Assembly (NCBI GenBank): GCA_005239465.1
Contig: SPAW01000035.1
Span: 158,382-222,381, forward strand
Direction of reading: 5' to 3'
DNA length: 64,000 bases
Origin: Nitrospira sp.
GTDB lineage: Bacteria; Nitrospirota; Nitrospiria; Nitrospirales; Nitrospiraceae
Shown here in pieces: positions 51,369 to 61,155 of the stretch. Every line of letters begins with the position of its first letter. The first letter of the stretch is position 1. Position numbers and translations under genes: made by a program. A model generated the notes under the pieces. That model saw only the letters and a list, made by a program, of their open reading frames with translations, was not told the DNA's origin and ran no database searches.

Positions 51369-52631
51369 TTATTTGATGGCGGCGAAGAGTTCCTTAATCT
51401 CAGGGGTCTTGAGTTTCTTGAGTGCCTTCGCCTCGATTTGACGGATGCGTTCGCGCGTCACCGATAGGCTTTGGCCGACTTGCTCTAAGGTACAGGCGTC
51501 ATCGCAGCCGATCCCGAAGCGGAGACGGATCACCGTTTGCTCCCGCGGTGTGAGGATGCTCAAGATCCGGTCCAACTGTTGAGTCATCTCGGTCCGATGC
51601 ACATGGGCATCGGGGGGAACTGCCTTCTGGTCGGGAATCATGTCCCCAAACTGTGTGTCCCCATCACCGATCGGGTTCTCCAGTGCTACCGGTTCCTGGA
51701 ATGCTTGCACAGTATCGTGGAGCCGTTCCGGCCTCATGCGGAGCACGTGGGCGATCTCTTCTAAGCGAGCCGGCCGTCCGAACTGTTGCCCGAGTTGGCG
51801 TGTCACGCGAAGAATCCGATGGGAGGCTTCGGTCTGGTGGACTGGAATGCGAATCGTTCGCGATTGATCCGCCAGCGAACGCGTGATGCCCTGTCTGATC
51901 CACCACGTGGCATAGGTGCTGAACTTAAAGCCCTTCCGATACTGGTACCGCTCAGCGGCTTTCATCAAGCCGATGTTGCCTTCTTGCACGAGGTCCAGCA
52001 AGGTCAACCCTCGTCCGGTGTAGTGCTTGGCGACGTCAACCACCAAGCGCAGGTTGCAACGCACGAGTTCGTCTTTCCCCTGTTCTAGGATGATCCGCGC
52101 AGACCGAATTTCACTGAGCAGAGCCTTTAGGCGCTTCGCAATGGCCACGACGGGTTTCATCTCACGACTCGACGGTTTGAGCACTGCGAGTAGAGCCTGT
52201 TCCGCGTTGTCCAGTACCGTGGCTGAGAGCCCGCTCAATCGTCTGACCACCTGGAGTGTTTTAACGGATTCCAACAGTACCGGAGTGCGTTTGGAACGAG
52301 CGAGTGTCTTCACGGCATGACGCAAAGCGACTCGAATTCGTCGCGTACCTTGATCGACTCGCTTCGCGATCGCGAGTTCTTCTTCACGAGTCAAGAGCGC
52401 CCGCTCACCGAATGAGCGGAAGTACAACGACTCCAATAGGAAGGGGCTCGCACCCTGGCTCGTGCGCATCATGGCCGGCGCAGCTTTTTCTACCTGGACG
52501 GAGTCCTGAGCCTCGTCGCGACCGATGTTTTCCAGGATGCCGCTTGCCTGCGGATCATCGGCATCCACATCCGCAGCGACCGTAATATTTTCCTCGACTT
52601 CGTCAGTCGACCGAAGATCTTCATCATTCAT
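51369..52631 (-). CDS. sigma-70 family RNA polymerase sigma factor (RpoD/RpoS-like)
   Basis: After an acidic N-terminus, region 1.2 (FGERALLTREEELAIAKRVDQG) leads to regions 2.1-2.4 (LVRCNLRLVVDVAKHYTG, LDLVQEGNIGLMKAAERYQY, FKFSTYATWWIRQGITR), region 3 (IPVHQTEASHRILRV) and region 4.2 (LEQVGQSLSVTRERIRQIEA). These are core sigma-70 regions that read -10 and -35 boxes. The missing large region-1.1 and the ~420-aa length suggest a group 2 (RpoS-like) factor, but a primary sigma is not excluded. The ATG at 52631 has AAAGGTGA upstream; longer starts lack it. Confidence 0.9.
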   Translation of the reverse strand: MNDEDLRSTDEVEENITVAADVDADDPQASGILENIGRDEAQDSVQVEKAAPAMMRTSQGASPFLLESLYFRSFGERALLTREEELAIAKRVDQGTRRIRVALRHAVKTLARSKRTPVLLESVKTLQVVRRLSGLSATVLDNAEQALLAVLKPSSREMKPVVAIAKRLKALLSEIRSARIILEQGKDELVRCNLRLVVDVAKHYTGRGLTLLDLVQEGNIGLMKAAERYQYRKGFKFSTYATWWIRQGITRSLADQSRTIRIPVHQTEASHRILRVTRQLGQQFGRPARLEEIAHVLRMRPERLHDTVQAFQEPVALENPIGDGDTQFGDMIPDQKAVPPDAHVHRTEMTQQLDRILSILTPREQTVIRLRFGIGCDDACTLEQVGQSLSVTRERIRQIEAKALKKLKTPEIKELFAAIK

Positions 52632-52895
52632 GGCGTCACCTTTCGTCTCTTGGTTGCGCATCCGTTCACTTCCATTAGAGCCATATGGAGCCAAGAGGAT
52701 TCATCCGGATCATCGCCTTCTATGCTCCTCTACGAAGCAAAAGGGATGCTGGATTGAAGATAAGAACCCGGTAGCGTGATCACCTGGAAATTGCAGGAAG
52801 ATTAGAGTGGTTTAATGAGGAAGATGAGAATGTTCTGTTGCAGTAGTGCGGCACCTATGTAGAATCGGTGCCATCCCGCAGGCCTAATTGCCACA

Positions 52896-53660
52896 CTACT
52901 TGGTTAACAACCCCTTGATGAATGGTGCGAGCGTATCAATCGGTATGGGGAAAATGGTGGTTGAGTTTTTCTCCGCTGCGATTTCCACCAGCGTTTGGAG
53001 ATAACGCAACTGAAGTGCGGCAGGGTTTCGGCTGATCACATCGGCCGCGTCGGCCAGGCGTTGTGAGGCTTCGAACTCACCTTGGGCATGGATGACCTTC
53101 GCCCGCCGTTCCCGTTCGGCTTCGGCCTGGCGCGCGATAGCTCGCTGCATTTCCTGCGGGAGGTCCACATTCTTCACCTCGACCGCGGACACTTTGACGC
53201 CCCAGGGCTCGGTCTGTTGATCGATGATCCTCTGGAGATCTGCGTTGATCTGCTCGCGCTTCGACAGCAGGTCGTCGAGTTGGCTTTGGCCGAGCACGCT
53301 GCGCAAGGTGGTCTGGGCCATCATCGAGGTGGCATAGAGATAGTCCTCGACCTGCACGATCGCGCGTTGCGGGTCCACGACACGAAAATACACCACGGCG
53401 TTAACTTTGACGGTCACGTTGTCTCTGGTGATGACATCCTGCGGAGGGACATCCATCGTGACCGTGCGCATGCTGACGCGGGTCATTCTGTCAATAAACG
53501 GAAGAATGATGATGACGCCGGGCCCGTTCCCGCCGACGATGCCTCGAGCAAGTCGGCCCCATCGAAAGATCACGGCGCGTTCGTATTCCGGCAGTACTTT
53601 GAAGCCGAGAAACACGATGACGAGCAGAAGGACGAGCAGACTGATTGGGCTGAACAACAT
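52896..53660 (-). CDS. slipin/stomatin-type SPFH protein
   Basis: An N-terminal membrane segment ([19 protein letters not shown]) precedes an SPFH domain: [53 protein letters not shown] and [20 protein letters not shown] are hallmarks of prokaryotic stomatin (slipin). The C-terminus is a coiled-coil helix ([20 protein letters not shown]). Slipins scaffold membrane domains and are clients of their partner protease. It is 254 aa. The nfeD gene ends 2 bp upstream, so both form an operon. Confidence 0.94.
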   Translation of the reverse strand: MLFSPISLLVLLLVIVFLGFKVLPEYERAVIFRWGRLARGIVGGNGPGVIIILPFIDRMTRVSMRTVTMDVPPQDVITRDNVTVKVNAVVYFRVVDPQRAIVQVEDYLYATSMMAQTTLRSVLGQSQLDDLLSKREQINADLQRIIDQQTEPWGVKVSAVEVKNVDLPQEMQRAIARQAEAERERRAKVIHAQGEFEASQRLADAADVISRNPAALQLRYLQTLVEIAAEKNSTTIFPIPIDTLAPFIKGLLTK

Positions 53661-53662
53661 AG

Positions 53663-55015
53663 CTAGGCCTCTTTCTTTTGAAGGACCGGAGTGACGTAAA
53701 GCGTGAGTCCCTCGACGCGAAGCACTTTCGCAGATGTTCCTGGTTCAACCGGCGCGTCGCTGACGGCATCCCAAAGTTCTCCATGAATCGCGAGCTTGCC
53801 GTCCGGGCGTAAGGGGGTTTTGGCGATACCGATGGAACCGATCATACCTTCGCGCCCGGTTTGTGGAGAGCGGCGCATCGCACGGACACCCATTCCGACG
53901 ATGAACAGCGACACCGCCGCCGTCGTGATGATGACCGGGATGATCACCACCCACGAAATCTGAAAGAATTCCGCATCGGACTTGATGAGCATCAATGATC
54001 CAAATATCATGGACACCACGCCTCCGATCGTCAAGAGACCATAACTGGTGACTGTGGCTTCGAGGATAAAGAAGATGATCCCAAGGATGAGCAGCAGCAC
54101 GCCCGCATAGTTGATCGGCAGCGACTGCAACGAATAGAACGCCAGGATCAAACTGATGGCCCCGACGACACCGGGAAGAATCGCGCCCGGATTGTAGAGT
54201 TCGGCGAGAATGCCGATGGTGCCTATGGTCATCAGCAGATAGGCGATGTTGGGATCGCTCAAAGCCTTCAGCAATTCCAGGCGGATTCCCATAGGAAACT
54301 CGCGAAGGGTTGTGGTCTCGGTTGTTAGAGTGATTGATCCATTGGGAAGCGCGATCTTTCTCCCATTCAGCAATTTCAAAAGGGCAGGGAGGTCTTCGGC
54401 AACCAGATCGACAATCTTGAGTTTCAAGGCCTCCTGCTCCGTCACGGACACGCTTTTTCGGACCGCGTCTTCAGCCCATAACACATTCCGCCCATGCTGC
54501 TCGGCAATGCTCTTGATGTAGGCGACCGAATCGTTCTCCACTTTTTCCTTCATCGTCTTGTCCATTTCGCCGCCGCCCATCGCGACCGGGTGCGCTGCCC
54601 CAATATTGGTCCCAGGCGCCATGACGGCCACATGCGCCGCCATGGTGATGAATACCCCTGCAGAGGCAGCACGACCTCCAGACGGAGCAACGAACACGAT
54701 TACTGGAAGAGGCGAGCCGGTAATGTCTTTTACGATAAGGCGCATCGAAGTATCTAGCCCACCTGGTGTGTCGAGCTTCAGAATCAGGGCCTGGGCGCCG
54801 GACGATTGAGCGGAAGCGAGGGCATCGCGCAGGTATTCCGCTGCAACCGGGTTGATCACTCCTTCGTAGCTGGCGACGACCATTTCCCCGGCATAGGCAG
54901 GACAGTCTGTGAGGGTCAGACACAGGGCGATGACCGGTCCGAGCATTGCCATGGCGAACGTGTGCACAGAAGAGATGCTATTCCGGAGAATGCAACCACG
55001 CACCGTGAACTCCAT
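53663..55015 (-). CDS. NfeD-type membrane serine protease
   Basis: The full-length NfeD form: an N-terminal ClpP-class protease ([38 protein letters not shown] with the catalytic Ser), a helical middle with several membrane segments ([39 protein letters not shown]) and a C-terminal OB-fold (GRAVSPL-like [20 protein letters not shown]). Such proteases cut the C-terminus of stomatin, encoded right behind it. At 450 aa it has the expected length. The start may be at 55015 or 54952 (MAMLGPV). It is divergent from the methyltransferase gene. Confidence 0.92.
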   Translation of the reverse strand: MEFTVRGCILRNSISSVHTFAMAMLGPVIALCLTLTDCPAYAGEMVVASYEGVINPVAAEYLRDALASAQSSGAQALILKLDTPGGLDTSMRLIVKDITGSPLPVIVFVAPSGGRAASAGVFITMAAHVAVMAPGTNIGAAHPVAMGGGEMDKTMKEKVENDSVAYIKSIAEQHGRNVLWAEDAVRKSVSVTEQEALKLKIVDLVAEDLPALLKLLNGRKIALPNGSITLTTETTTLREFPMGIRLELLKALSDPNIAYLLMTIGTIGILAELYNPGAILPGVVGAISLILAFYSLQSLPINYAGVLLLILGIIFFILEATVTSYGLLTIGGVVSMIFGSLMLIKSDAEFFQISWVVIIPVIITTAAVSLFIVGMGVRAMRRSPQTGREGMIGSIGIAKTPLRPDGKLAIHGELWDAVSDAPVEPGTSAKVLRVEGLTLYVTPVLQKKEA

Positions 55016-55122
55016 GCTCGGAATGAGTGTGAAGGTGTGGAAAGTGAATGGATCTTACGACCCACTTCCTGCCCTGTCAAGGAATGGCAGTTGGTTGCAA
55101 ACCATGGAACGAACCTCCTAGA

Positions 55123-56004
55123 ATGCGCGCCATGTCGCGGCTTTCCAGCGGTGAACGCATCCACCTCGTCGATAAAAAAGGGCGTCAGTATGCCCTGACC
55201 TTGAAGGCCGGTGAAACGTACCAATTCAGTGGCCAGATAATCGCACACGATGCGCTTATTGGCCGGCCGGACGGGACCATCGTGACCCTGTCAGGCGGCA
55301 AAAAGATGTTGGCCCTCCGGCCGACCTTCGGGGACTACGTGCTCAAAATGCCGCGGGGCGCGCAGGTGCTCTATCCAAAAGATCTCGCGCTCATGACCAT
55401 GTGGGCGGATGTCTATCCTGGAGCTCGGGTCTTCGAGTCGGGAACCGGATCAGGTGCGCTGACGATGGCTCTGTTACGTGCGATAGGACCGCGGGGCTTG
55501 GTTGTGACCTATGAGATGCGGGAGGACTTTGCTCGCACCGCCCTGACAAACATTGATCGCTATATGGGGCCCATGCCCAATCTGGTACCTTTATGCAAGA
55601 ATGCCTATGAGGGTATCGAGTTGCTTGAGGATGGGGTGCCGTTCGATCGCGTAGTCCTCGATCTTCCTGAACCGTGGCAGGTGGTTCCCCATGCGGCGAA
55701 GGTGCTCCGATCGGGAGGCGTCTACCTGAGTTTTGTGCCGACAGTGCCGCAAGTGATGCAGACGGTCGACACGCTTGAGAGAGTGGCGGTGTTTGGCATG
55801 ATCCAGACCTTTGAAACGTTCCTCCGGACCTGGTCCGTTCAAGGCAGGAGTGTACGGCCCGATCACCGGATGGTGGCCCATTCTGGGTTTATCACCGTCG
55901 CGCGCAAGGTGGAGCCGGGCCTGTGGACCGCCGGGCAAACAGCCACGCCATCGGACCCGGATGATGAGATGGAGGAGAGCGACGGGGAGGAGCCGGCTGC
56001 GTGA
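55123..56004 (+). CDS. tRNA (adenine-N1)-methyltransferase, TrmI-like
   Basis: TrmI makes m1A58 in tRNA. SSGERIHLVDKKGRQYALTL is the N-terminal TRAM-like part; the SAM core shows ALMTMWADVYPGARVFESGT, GSGALTMALLRAIG and the tail VVLDLPEPWQVVPHAAKVL (the DxP motif IV). LSFVPTVPQVMQTVD follows. The fold, the DLPEPW motif and the length (293 aa) match TrmI of bacteria and archaea. The acidic C-terminus (DDEMEESDGEEPAA) is a tail. The ATG at 55123 has no strong SD; another lies at 55132. It overlaps the SDR gene by 4 bp. Confidence 0.9.
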   Translation: MRAMSRLSSGERIHLVDKKGRQYALTLKAGETYQFSGQIIAHDALIGRPDGTIVTLSGGKKMLALRPTFGDYVLKMPRGAQVLYPKDLALMTMWADVYPGARVFESGTGSGALTMALLRAIGPRGLVVTYEMREDFARTALTNIDRYMGPMPNLVPLCKNAYEGIELLEDGVPFDRVVLDLPEPWQVVPHAAKVLRSGGVYLSFVPTVPQVMQTVDTLERVAVFGMIQTFETFLRTWSVQGRSVRPDHRMVAHSGFITVARKVEPGLWTAGQTATPSDPDDEMEESDGEEPAA

Positions 56005-56756
56005 AACGACTCGACGGAAAAGTGTCGCTCATCACCGGCGGCGGCACCGGCATCGGCGCAGCCTGCGCGCGAGTATTTGCGCAGGAAGGCGCGACCGTCG
56101 TGATCACCGGGCGCCGCAAGGATGCACTGGAGCAGGTCGCCAAGGAGATCGAGACGGCCAAGGGCCGCGCCTTGGCCGTCGCCGGGTCGGTGACTGATGA
56201 GGCTCACGCACAGTCGGCGGTCGCACAGGCCGTGAGAACATTCGGCACGCTCAACGTGCTGGTCAACAATGCGGGCGCTGGCGCGTTTGGCAAACTGCTG
56301 CATGAAACGGACGAAGCGACCTGGAACGAGATGCTGGCGATCAACCTGACCGGCGCCTACCGGATGATCAAGGCCGCCGTACCGGAGATGATTAAGGCCG
56401 GAGGCGGCTCGATCGTGAACGTCTCCTCCATCGCCTCGCTCGTCGGCATTCCGATGACCGCCGCCTACAGTGCCTCGAAAGGCGGGATGGACGCCCTGAC
56501 CCGGTGCGTGGCTATGGACTATGCGCAGCAGAAGATTCGCTGCAACTCGGTCTGTCCAGGGCTGGTAGACACGCCAATGGCATCGGGGTTAATCAACAAT
56601 CCGGAGGCGTTGTCCCAAATCATGACTGCCTACCCGCTCGGCCGGCATGGCACGCCGGAGGAAGTCGCCAAACTCATTCTTTACTTGGCGTCAGATGAGT
56701 CGGCGTGGGTCACCGGCAGCATCTTTCCGATTGACGGCGGGATGACCGCACATTAA
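56001..56756 (+). CDS. short-chain dehydrogenase/reductase (FabG-like)
   Basis: A classical SDR with TGGGTGIGAAC (TGx3GxG, NAD(P) binding), NNAGAGAF (NNAG), SSIASLVG (catalytic Ser) and YSASKGGM (Y-x3-K). The C-terminus (FPIDGGMTAH) is complete. At 251 aa it has standard length. The fold does not tell substrate; it resembles FabG ketoacyl-ACP reductases and glucose-dehydrogenase-type SDRs. The GTG at 56001 overlaps the methyltransferase stop (GTGA). MITE-like element C copy 2 follows the stop. Confidence 0.9.
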   Translation: MKRLDGKVSLITGGGTGIGAACARVFAQEGATVVITGRRKDALEQVAKEIETAKGRALAVAGSVTDEAHAQSAVAQAVRTFGTLNVLVNNAGAGAFGKLLHETDEATWNEMLAINLTGAYRMIKAAVPEMIKAGGGSIVNVSSIASLVGIPMTAAYSASKGGMDALTRCVAMDYAQQKIRCNSVCPGLVDTPMASGLINNPEALSQIMTAYPLGRHGTPEEVAKLILYLASDESAWVTGSIFPIDGGMTAH

Positions 56757-56757
56757 C

Positions 56758-56884
56758 AGAATGCTGAAAACGGTCCCCAACTTTGTTCTCGGTCGCCTGT
56801 CCCCCTGCGGCGTACCGAAAAACGTGCGCCCCAGTCGCCGGGCTCCCTGCTGCCTCGTTGGCTGATCGTTTTGAGTATCCTCTA
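56758..56884. mobile_element. MITE-like element C, copy 2
   Basis: This copy starts CAGAATGCTGAAAACGGTCC and ends with an inverted counterpart (AGAGGATACTCAAAACGATC on the minus strand). It shares CCCCAACTTTGTTCTCGG, a CGTACC segment and CCTCGTTGGCTGATCGTTTT with copy 1 at 25261-25387. It lies two bases behind the SDR stop and 19 bp before the next gene, again inside a gene string. Confidence 0.65.
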
Positions 56885-56902
56885 TGAACAGGTGAGGTGG
56901 CT

Positions 56903-57223
56903 ATGGAGACAAAGCCGTCTGCAATTGGAATTGCGATTCTCATAATAAGCGGAATACTGATTCTCGCAACTTTGAGCATCTACGGAGGTATCGGCTCTGC
57001 TGAGACTGCCGTGGACTTTCCAGGCACGGTGCTGAAAGTCGATGATGCGGCCGGCAAGCTGACAGTGAAGAAGGACGGGACGCGGTTTACTTTCGTCCTG
57101 GGCGGGCGGACCCAGTACGCCGGCGTGAAAGCACTGAAAGAGCTCAAGGCGGGGGATACGGTCACTGTCACCTACATCGTCATCGGCAGCCAGTACGTGG
57201 CGCAGAAGGTTGTCAAAAAATAA
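56903..57223 (+). CDS. small secreted or membrane-anchored protein with OB-like domain
   Basis: A 106-aa protein with an N-terminal hydrophobic segment (AIGIAILIISGILILATLSIY) and a mature domain of alternating strands (VDFPGTVLKVDDAAGKLTVK, FTFVLGGRTQYAGV, VTVTYIVIGSQYVAQKVVKK), suggestive of a small OB or SH3-like fold. Similar domains occur in periplasmic metal or stress proteins. AGGTGAGG lies before the ATG at 56903; a GTG at 56897 is less likely. Its stop touches the aroE start. Confidence 0.6.
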   Translation: METKPSAIGIAILIISGILILATLSIYGGIGSAETAVDFPGTVLKVDDAAGKLTVKKDGTRFTFVLGGRTQYAGVKALKELKAGDTVTVTYIVIGSQYVAQKVVKK

Positions 57224-58078
57224 ATGGAAATCAACGCGCATACTCAGTTTTGCGGAGTCATCGGGAATCCCGTCGAGCATTCACTTTCTCCGGCGATCCA
57301 CAATGCCGCCTTCCAGAAACTCGGCCTCAATTGTGTGTATCTCGCGTGGAAGGTTGAAGCGATCGGCGATGCGATCAAGGGCCTCCGTGCGCTTGGGAAC
57401 TTTCGCGGCGCCAGTGTCACCGTCCCGCATAAAGTATCGGCGATGTCGTTCCTTGACCATGTGGAAGCGACGGCGCGGCAGATCGGCGCGATCAACACGA
57501 TTGTCGCGGAGAAGGGCCAGCTGACCGGGTACAACACCGACGCCACTGGTGCCTTGCGGGCGCTGAGAGAGGGAGGGGTGGAGCTCACGGAGCGGCGTAT
57601 TGTCATGCTGGGCTCTGGTGGTGCAGCTCGAGCCATCGCTTTTGCTTTAGCGGCGGAGTCTGGTGCGGACAAGTTGACGCTGCTCGGAGTCGACGACAAA
57701 GAGCGAGCCATATTGGCGGCTGATGTCCGATCCAAGACCGTGTTGGCGGTTGAGGATTTCCATCTCGATGAGGCCGCTCTCGGCCGGACGCTTCCTGGGG
57801 CGCAGGTCCTGATCCACTGCACACCCATCGGCATGTCTCCCAAGATTGACGCCAGTTGCGTTCCTGCCTCGTTGCTTCACGCTGGTCTCGCCGTAATGGA
57901 TATCGTCTATCATCCACGGGAGACCCGACTGCTCAAAGATGCGAAGCGCGCCGGGTGCAAGACGATTCCAGGCCTCGAGATGTTTCTCAATCAGGCCGTC
58001 ACTCAATTCAATCTCTGGACCAATCAGTTGGCTCCAGTCGATGTGATGCGCGCTGCGTTGGAGTCTCGCCTCCAATGA
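57224..58078 (+). CDS. aroE: shikimate dehydrogenase
   Basis: AroE reduces 3-dehydroshikimate to shikimate with NADPH. MEINAHTQFCGVIGNPVEHS, the SLSPAIHN substrate loop, TVPHKVSAM (catalytic Lys), INTIVAEKG and NTDATGALRAL are diagnostic, followed by the Rossmann GSGGAARAIA. At 284 aa it is full length. The ATG at 57224 directly abuts the previous stop, and its own stop overlaps the aroK start (ATGA), so the two shikimate genes are translationally coupled, apart from the pheA-aroA operon. Confidence 0.95.
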   Translation: MEINAHTQFCGVIGNPVEHSLSPAIHNAAFQKLGLNCVYLAWKVEAIGDAIKGLRALGNFRGASVTVPHKVSAMSFLDHVEATARQIGAINTIVAEKGQLTGYNTDATGALRALREGGVELTERRIVMLGSGGAARAIAFALAAESGADKLTLLGVDDKERAILAADVRSKTVLAVEDFHLDEAALGRTLPGAQVLIHCTPIGMSPKIDASCVPASLLHAGLAVMDIVYHPRETRLLKDAKRAGCKTIPGLEMFLNQAVTQFNLWTNQLAPVDVMRAALESRLQ

Positions 58079-58575
58079 ACGTCGTGCTCATCGGGTATCG
58101 CGGCACCGGGAAGAGTACCGTTGGAAAAATAGTGGCCGCGCGCCTCGGTCGCACAATGATGTCGACCGACGCGGAGATGGTGAAGCGGACAGGACAGAGT
58201 ATTCCGGAAATCGTTGCGCAGCACGGATGGGATTACTTTCGCGATCTGGAGTCCCAAGTTTGTCAGGAGTTGGCTGGTCGGGATGGACTGGTAATCGACA
58301 CGGGTGGAGGGGCAATCCTTCGATCACAAAACGTCGAGACGCTGAAAAAAACCGGCATCCTGTTTTGGCTGACGGCATCAGTCGACACGATTACCAAGCG
58401 CATTGGTCTGGATACACAACGTCCCTCGCTTACAGGGGCCAAGTCCTTCGTCGACGAGATCCAAGACGTCCTGCGTGAGCGAACGCCAAAGTATGAGGCT
58501 GCGGCCGACCACGTCATTACGACCGATGGGCGTCCGATTGTGCAGATTGCAGATGAGATTCTTGCCCGGCTGTAG
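58075..58575 (+). CDS. aroK: shikimate kinase
   Basis: AroK phosphorylates shikimate. P-loop GYRGTGKSTVG, DAEMVKRTGQSIPEIVAQHG, the substrate motif FRDLESQVCQELAG, GGGAILR and the lid (TQRPSLTGAKSF) are present. At 166 aa it is normal. The ATG at 58075 overlaps the aroE stop. With aroE and aroA elsewhere in the window, the shikimate branch from DAHP to EPSP is nearly complete; aroB, aroQ/aroD and aroC are not in this window. Confidence 0.95.
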   Translation: MNVVLIGYRGTGKSTVGKIVAARLGRTMMSTDAEMVKRTGQSIPEIVAQHGWDYFRDLESQVCQELAGRDGLVIDTGGGAILRSQNVETLKKTGILFWLTASVDTITKRIGLDTQRPSLTGAKSFVDEIQDVLRERTPKYEAAADHVITTDGRPIVQIADEILARL

Positions 58576-58653
58576 CCAGGTCGCGCGGCCCCTCGTGTTT
58601 TCAGATCGTATCCTTGACAAGTCTTCTCTTAAAATGATTCATGTATCCCCAGT

Positions 58654-58730
<77 letters not shown>

Positions 58731-58924
58731 TGCTCAGGGAGTTATGCCGACAGAGGATACAGGCGGGGTCGAAAGGTGGTAGGCTTGATTGCAGGATACG
58801 ATATGGTTGGACTCGCCAATGTCCTTGTTGTGGAAGAGCCCTTCACAAAACGGACCCTATGAGCCCATGGGTCTGTGAGTGCGGATGGCAGAGTGGGTGA
58901 ATCGAGCAAGAGGAGGGAAGTACC

Positions 58925-59065
58925 ATGATCCCTATTTTGCACGACGTAAGAGCCGGGTTTTTCCTAGTGGTCGCACTGGCAATGCTGGCGTTTATTTGCG
59001 CGGTCGCCGGATTGGGAGCGGTGTTGCGGCCAGTGCGCTGGTCTGACCGGAAAGCGAACCGCTAA
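58925..59065 (+). CDS. small single-pass membrane protein, 46 aa
   Basis: A short frame encodes MIPILHDVRAGFFLVVALAM, then LAFICAVAGLGAVLRPVRWS and DRKANR: one hydrophobic helix (about 12-34) with a basic C-terminus. GAGGAGGGAAG lies 7-10 nt before the ATG. The strong ribosome binding site and clean membrane-helix composition argue for a real gene despite its length. It lies about 195 bp after tRNA-Arg. Function unknown; small regulatory membrane proteins of this size are common. Confidence 0.6.
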   Translation: MIPILHDVRAGFFLVVALAMLAFICAVAGLGAVLRPVRWSDRKANR

Positions 59066-59511
59066 TCGTGCGGGGGTTGTGTTCATCAACGACTCGCACC
59101 GGCTGCTGCCTTGTTAGAGTTTCCCCTAGGGAAGCCAACTACTCTCTCATTCTAGATCCTCAAGTCATTCTTGTTCCTTTTAATCCACCGTAGAAGTCTT
59201 CTGGGTAGATCTCGCCCTGGCTTTCTCCTGATTCGAACTCTCTTCCTCAGGTAGATCAATAAAGACACCAGGTATTCTCATTACCCTCCCTCAATCATCA
59301 ACGCTATTAAGTCATTGATATAACGAATCTATATAGCCATCGGCCATAGGAAGTTGGCTAAAACAGGCCATTTTCAGCATCGGTGCTATATTTATTCAGA
59401 AGGGTTGAGCAAGAGAACGCTCCGATGAGATCGCATTATACGCTGATCACGTCGGCGACGGCTTTTCGAATTGAGGAACGAGTGAGTAACCTCACACAGA
59501 GGAGAGGAGTC
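59066..59511. other. gene-free stretch before pal
   Basis: About 445 bp without a convincing gene. It is AT-richer than its neighbours, with TATAACG, TATATAG and TATATTT stretches around 59310-59395 that may hold the pal promoter. I could not assign -35/-10 boxes with confidence. The pal Shine-Dalgarno lies at its end. Confidence 0.5.
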
Positions 59512-60150
59512 ATGAACAGAATGGTCGCGAAGTCTGGGGTTGTAGTAATGGGAATAATTCTTTTGTCCAGCCAAGGTTGTAGCATGAAATGGCTTCAGTC
59601 TGGTGGTGAGAGTGAATCCGGAGGCGCCAACTCGAATTTCCCGGGGATTTCACGTGGAGGTTCAAGTGGAGAATTGAGCGGCTTCTCTCAGAATCCATCG
59701 GAAGAACGTCTTGCGCAAGCCCGCGGTGGTTTCTCCACTTCGCTGTCTCCTTCGGATCCGAGCACTCGTCGGCGCGCCGAGCTCACGAAGGAAGAAAAAG
59801 CTGCACAGGAGGCAGGTCTTCAGGATGTCTTCTTCGGATACGACCAATGGACCCTGTCCAACGTCGGGATGGAAGCACTCAATCATGATGCCGGCTATCT
59901 CAAGGATCATCCAGGAGCTGTGCTAAAAATCGAAGGGCACTGTGACGAGCGTGGCACCAGCGACTATAACTTGGTCCTGGGGGATAAGCGGGCGAAAGCC
60001 GCGCGCAGCTATCTCGTTGAAGCCGGCGTGAGTCCAAAGCAGGTTGCGATTGTGTCTTTCGGCAAAGAACGTCCCTTCTGCTTTGATCGCGAAGAGTCGT
60101 GCTATCAACAGAACCGTCGCGGGCACATGCTCCTCGGTACGAAGAAATAA
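59512..60150 (+). CDS. pal: peptidoglycan-associated lipoprotein (OmpA-like, Pal)
   Basis: Pal tethers the outer membrane to peptidoglycan in the Tol-Pal system. The lipobox SSQGC follows the signal helix; a long Ser/Gly-rich linker (about 28-95) precedes the OmpA domain with DVFFGYDQWTLSNVGMEAL, IEGHCDERGTSDYNLVLGDK and RAKAARSYLVEAGV. The catalogue Asp/Arg pair that binds diaminopimelate lies in HCDERGTSDYN. At 212 aa the linker is unusually long. GGAGAGGAG before the ATG at 59512 fixes the start; no tol genes adjoin it here. Confidence 0.9.
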   Translation: MNRMVAKSGVVVMGIILLSSQGCSMKWLQSGGESESGGANSNFPGISRGGSSGELSGFSQNPSEERLAQARGGFSTSLSPSDPSTRRRAELTKEEKAAQEAGLQDVFFGYDQWTLSNVGMEALNHDAGYLKDHPGAVLKIEGHCDERGTSDYNLVLGDKRAKAARSYLVEAGVSPKQVAIVSFGKERPFCFDREESCYQQNRRGHMLLGTKK

Positions 60151-60270
60151 GAAGTTACGTGTTGATGCCTGTCTGGTCGTTTCTTTTGGCGGACTTCTCT
60201 CTGGCAGAGATTCAGGGGAAGTCTGTCAATCTAATTCTATAGCGTCTATCAAAGGGTGTTGGAGAGACGG

Positions 60271-60666
60271 ATGCCTTCCTCGGTCGTAAAGAAACTCACC
60301 TCCCTCTTCAAGTCAGAGGTTGTGAAGCAGGCTCCCAGCAAGCCCCAGTCGCATGAGCGGCGTGTTCAACCGCGTTTCACGGCACAATTCCGTAGCACTT
60401 TCTCGGGACGGAAAGAGGAAGGCCAGGGTCGGACGCTCGATATTTCTTCCGGTGGGTGCAAAATCGAGAGCGACATGAAGGTGGCGCAGGGGGCCGCGTT
60501 CGAATTTCGGCTCTACGTCCCTGAATTAGACTGGCCGCTGCGGATCAATGAAGCCATGGTTGTATGGATTGAGGGTAATACATTCGGGATCTCATTCACG
60601 CGCATTCACCCCGAAGAGCTTGCCAAGCTCATGACCGTACTCGCAAATCTTGATCATGATGAGTGA
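60271..60666 (+). CDS. PilZ domain protein
   Basis: PilZ domains bind cyclic di-GMP. The motifs ERRVQPRFTAQF (RxxxR) and TLDISSGGCKIE (D-x-S-x2-G) are both present, in the right spacing, within a single-domain 131-aa protein, so c-di-GMP binding is plausible. An N-terminal basic, helical stretch (VKKLTSLFKSEVVKQ) precedes it. The ATG at 60271 has GGAGAG upstream; upstream GTG and TTG codons are alternatives. It follows pal and may adjust surface or motility functions. Confidence 0.88.
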   Translation: MPSSVVKKLTSLFKSEVVKQAPSKPQSHERRVQPRFTAQFRSTFSGRKEEGQGRTLDISSGGCKIESDMKVAQGAAFEFRLYVPELDWPLRINEAMVVWIEGNTFGISFTRIHPEELAKLMTVLANLDHDE

Positions 60667-60931
60667 CCTTCCTTCTTCTCGCTCCAATATCTAGCGAGCC
60701 TGTTCCCTCTGCTAAGAGCCCCTTGGTCAGGATTCATATTGAGTTCGTCCTTTCTCCGCCCATACCTGCCATGAAGCACGATTGACATAGCGACCGCTAC
60801 TGTCAGAAAGTACGGCCTCCCGTGGTGGCTGAAATGTATGCAGTCACCATCTTGGAAGGCGATATGTGGCGAGAATACATGGAAGTCTCGATCGAGCAAT
60901 CCTGAACACATACGGGAGAAAGGAGTTGAGA

Positions 60932-61093
60932 GTGGAACAACGGTATGCGATCACGGTGAAGTTTTTGGTGGATGCCGATTCGGCGGAAGATGCTGAAGAA
61001 ATGGTCGAAACCGCATGCGAAAAGGCTGCGGTGTCATTCCCTGAAATGAGTTATGAAGGGATTGAGGATATCGAGGAGGAGGAAGAAGAGTAA
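60932..61093 (+). CDS. small acidic hypothetical protein
   Basis: A 53-aa protein: EQRYAITVKFLVDADSAEDA, then EEMVETACEKAAVSFPEMSY, then a run of glutamates. Strands plus helix suggest a small alpha/beta fold; the acidic tail is striking. The GTG at 60932 has AAAGGAG 6 nt upstream, better than the longer frame from 60866. The space before it (60667-60931) shows no gene. No family is recognised. Confidence 0.6.
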   Translation: MEQRYAITVKFLVDADSAEDAEEMVETACEKAAVSFPEMSYEGIEDIEEEEEE

Positions 61094-61155
61094 CCCACGG
61101 CTCAGTCAGTATCTGGATGCAAGAAAACAGCAGTTTGTTCGACGTATAGGGCACA

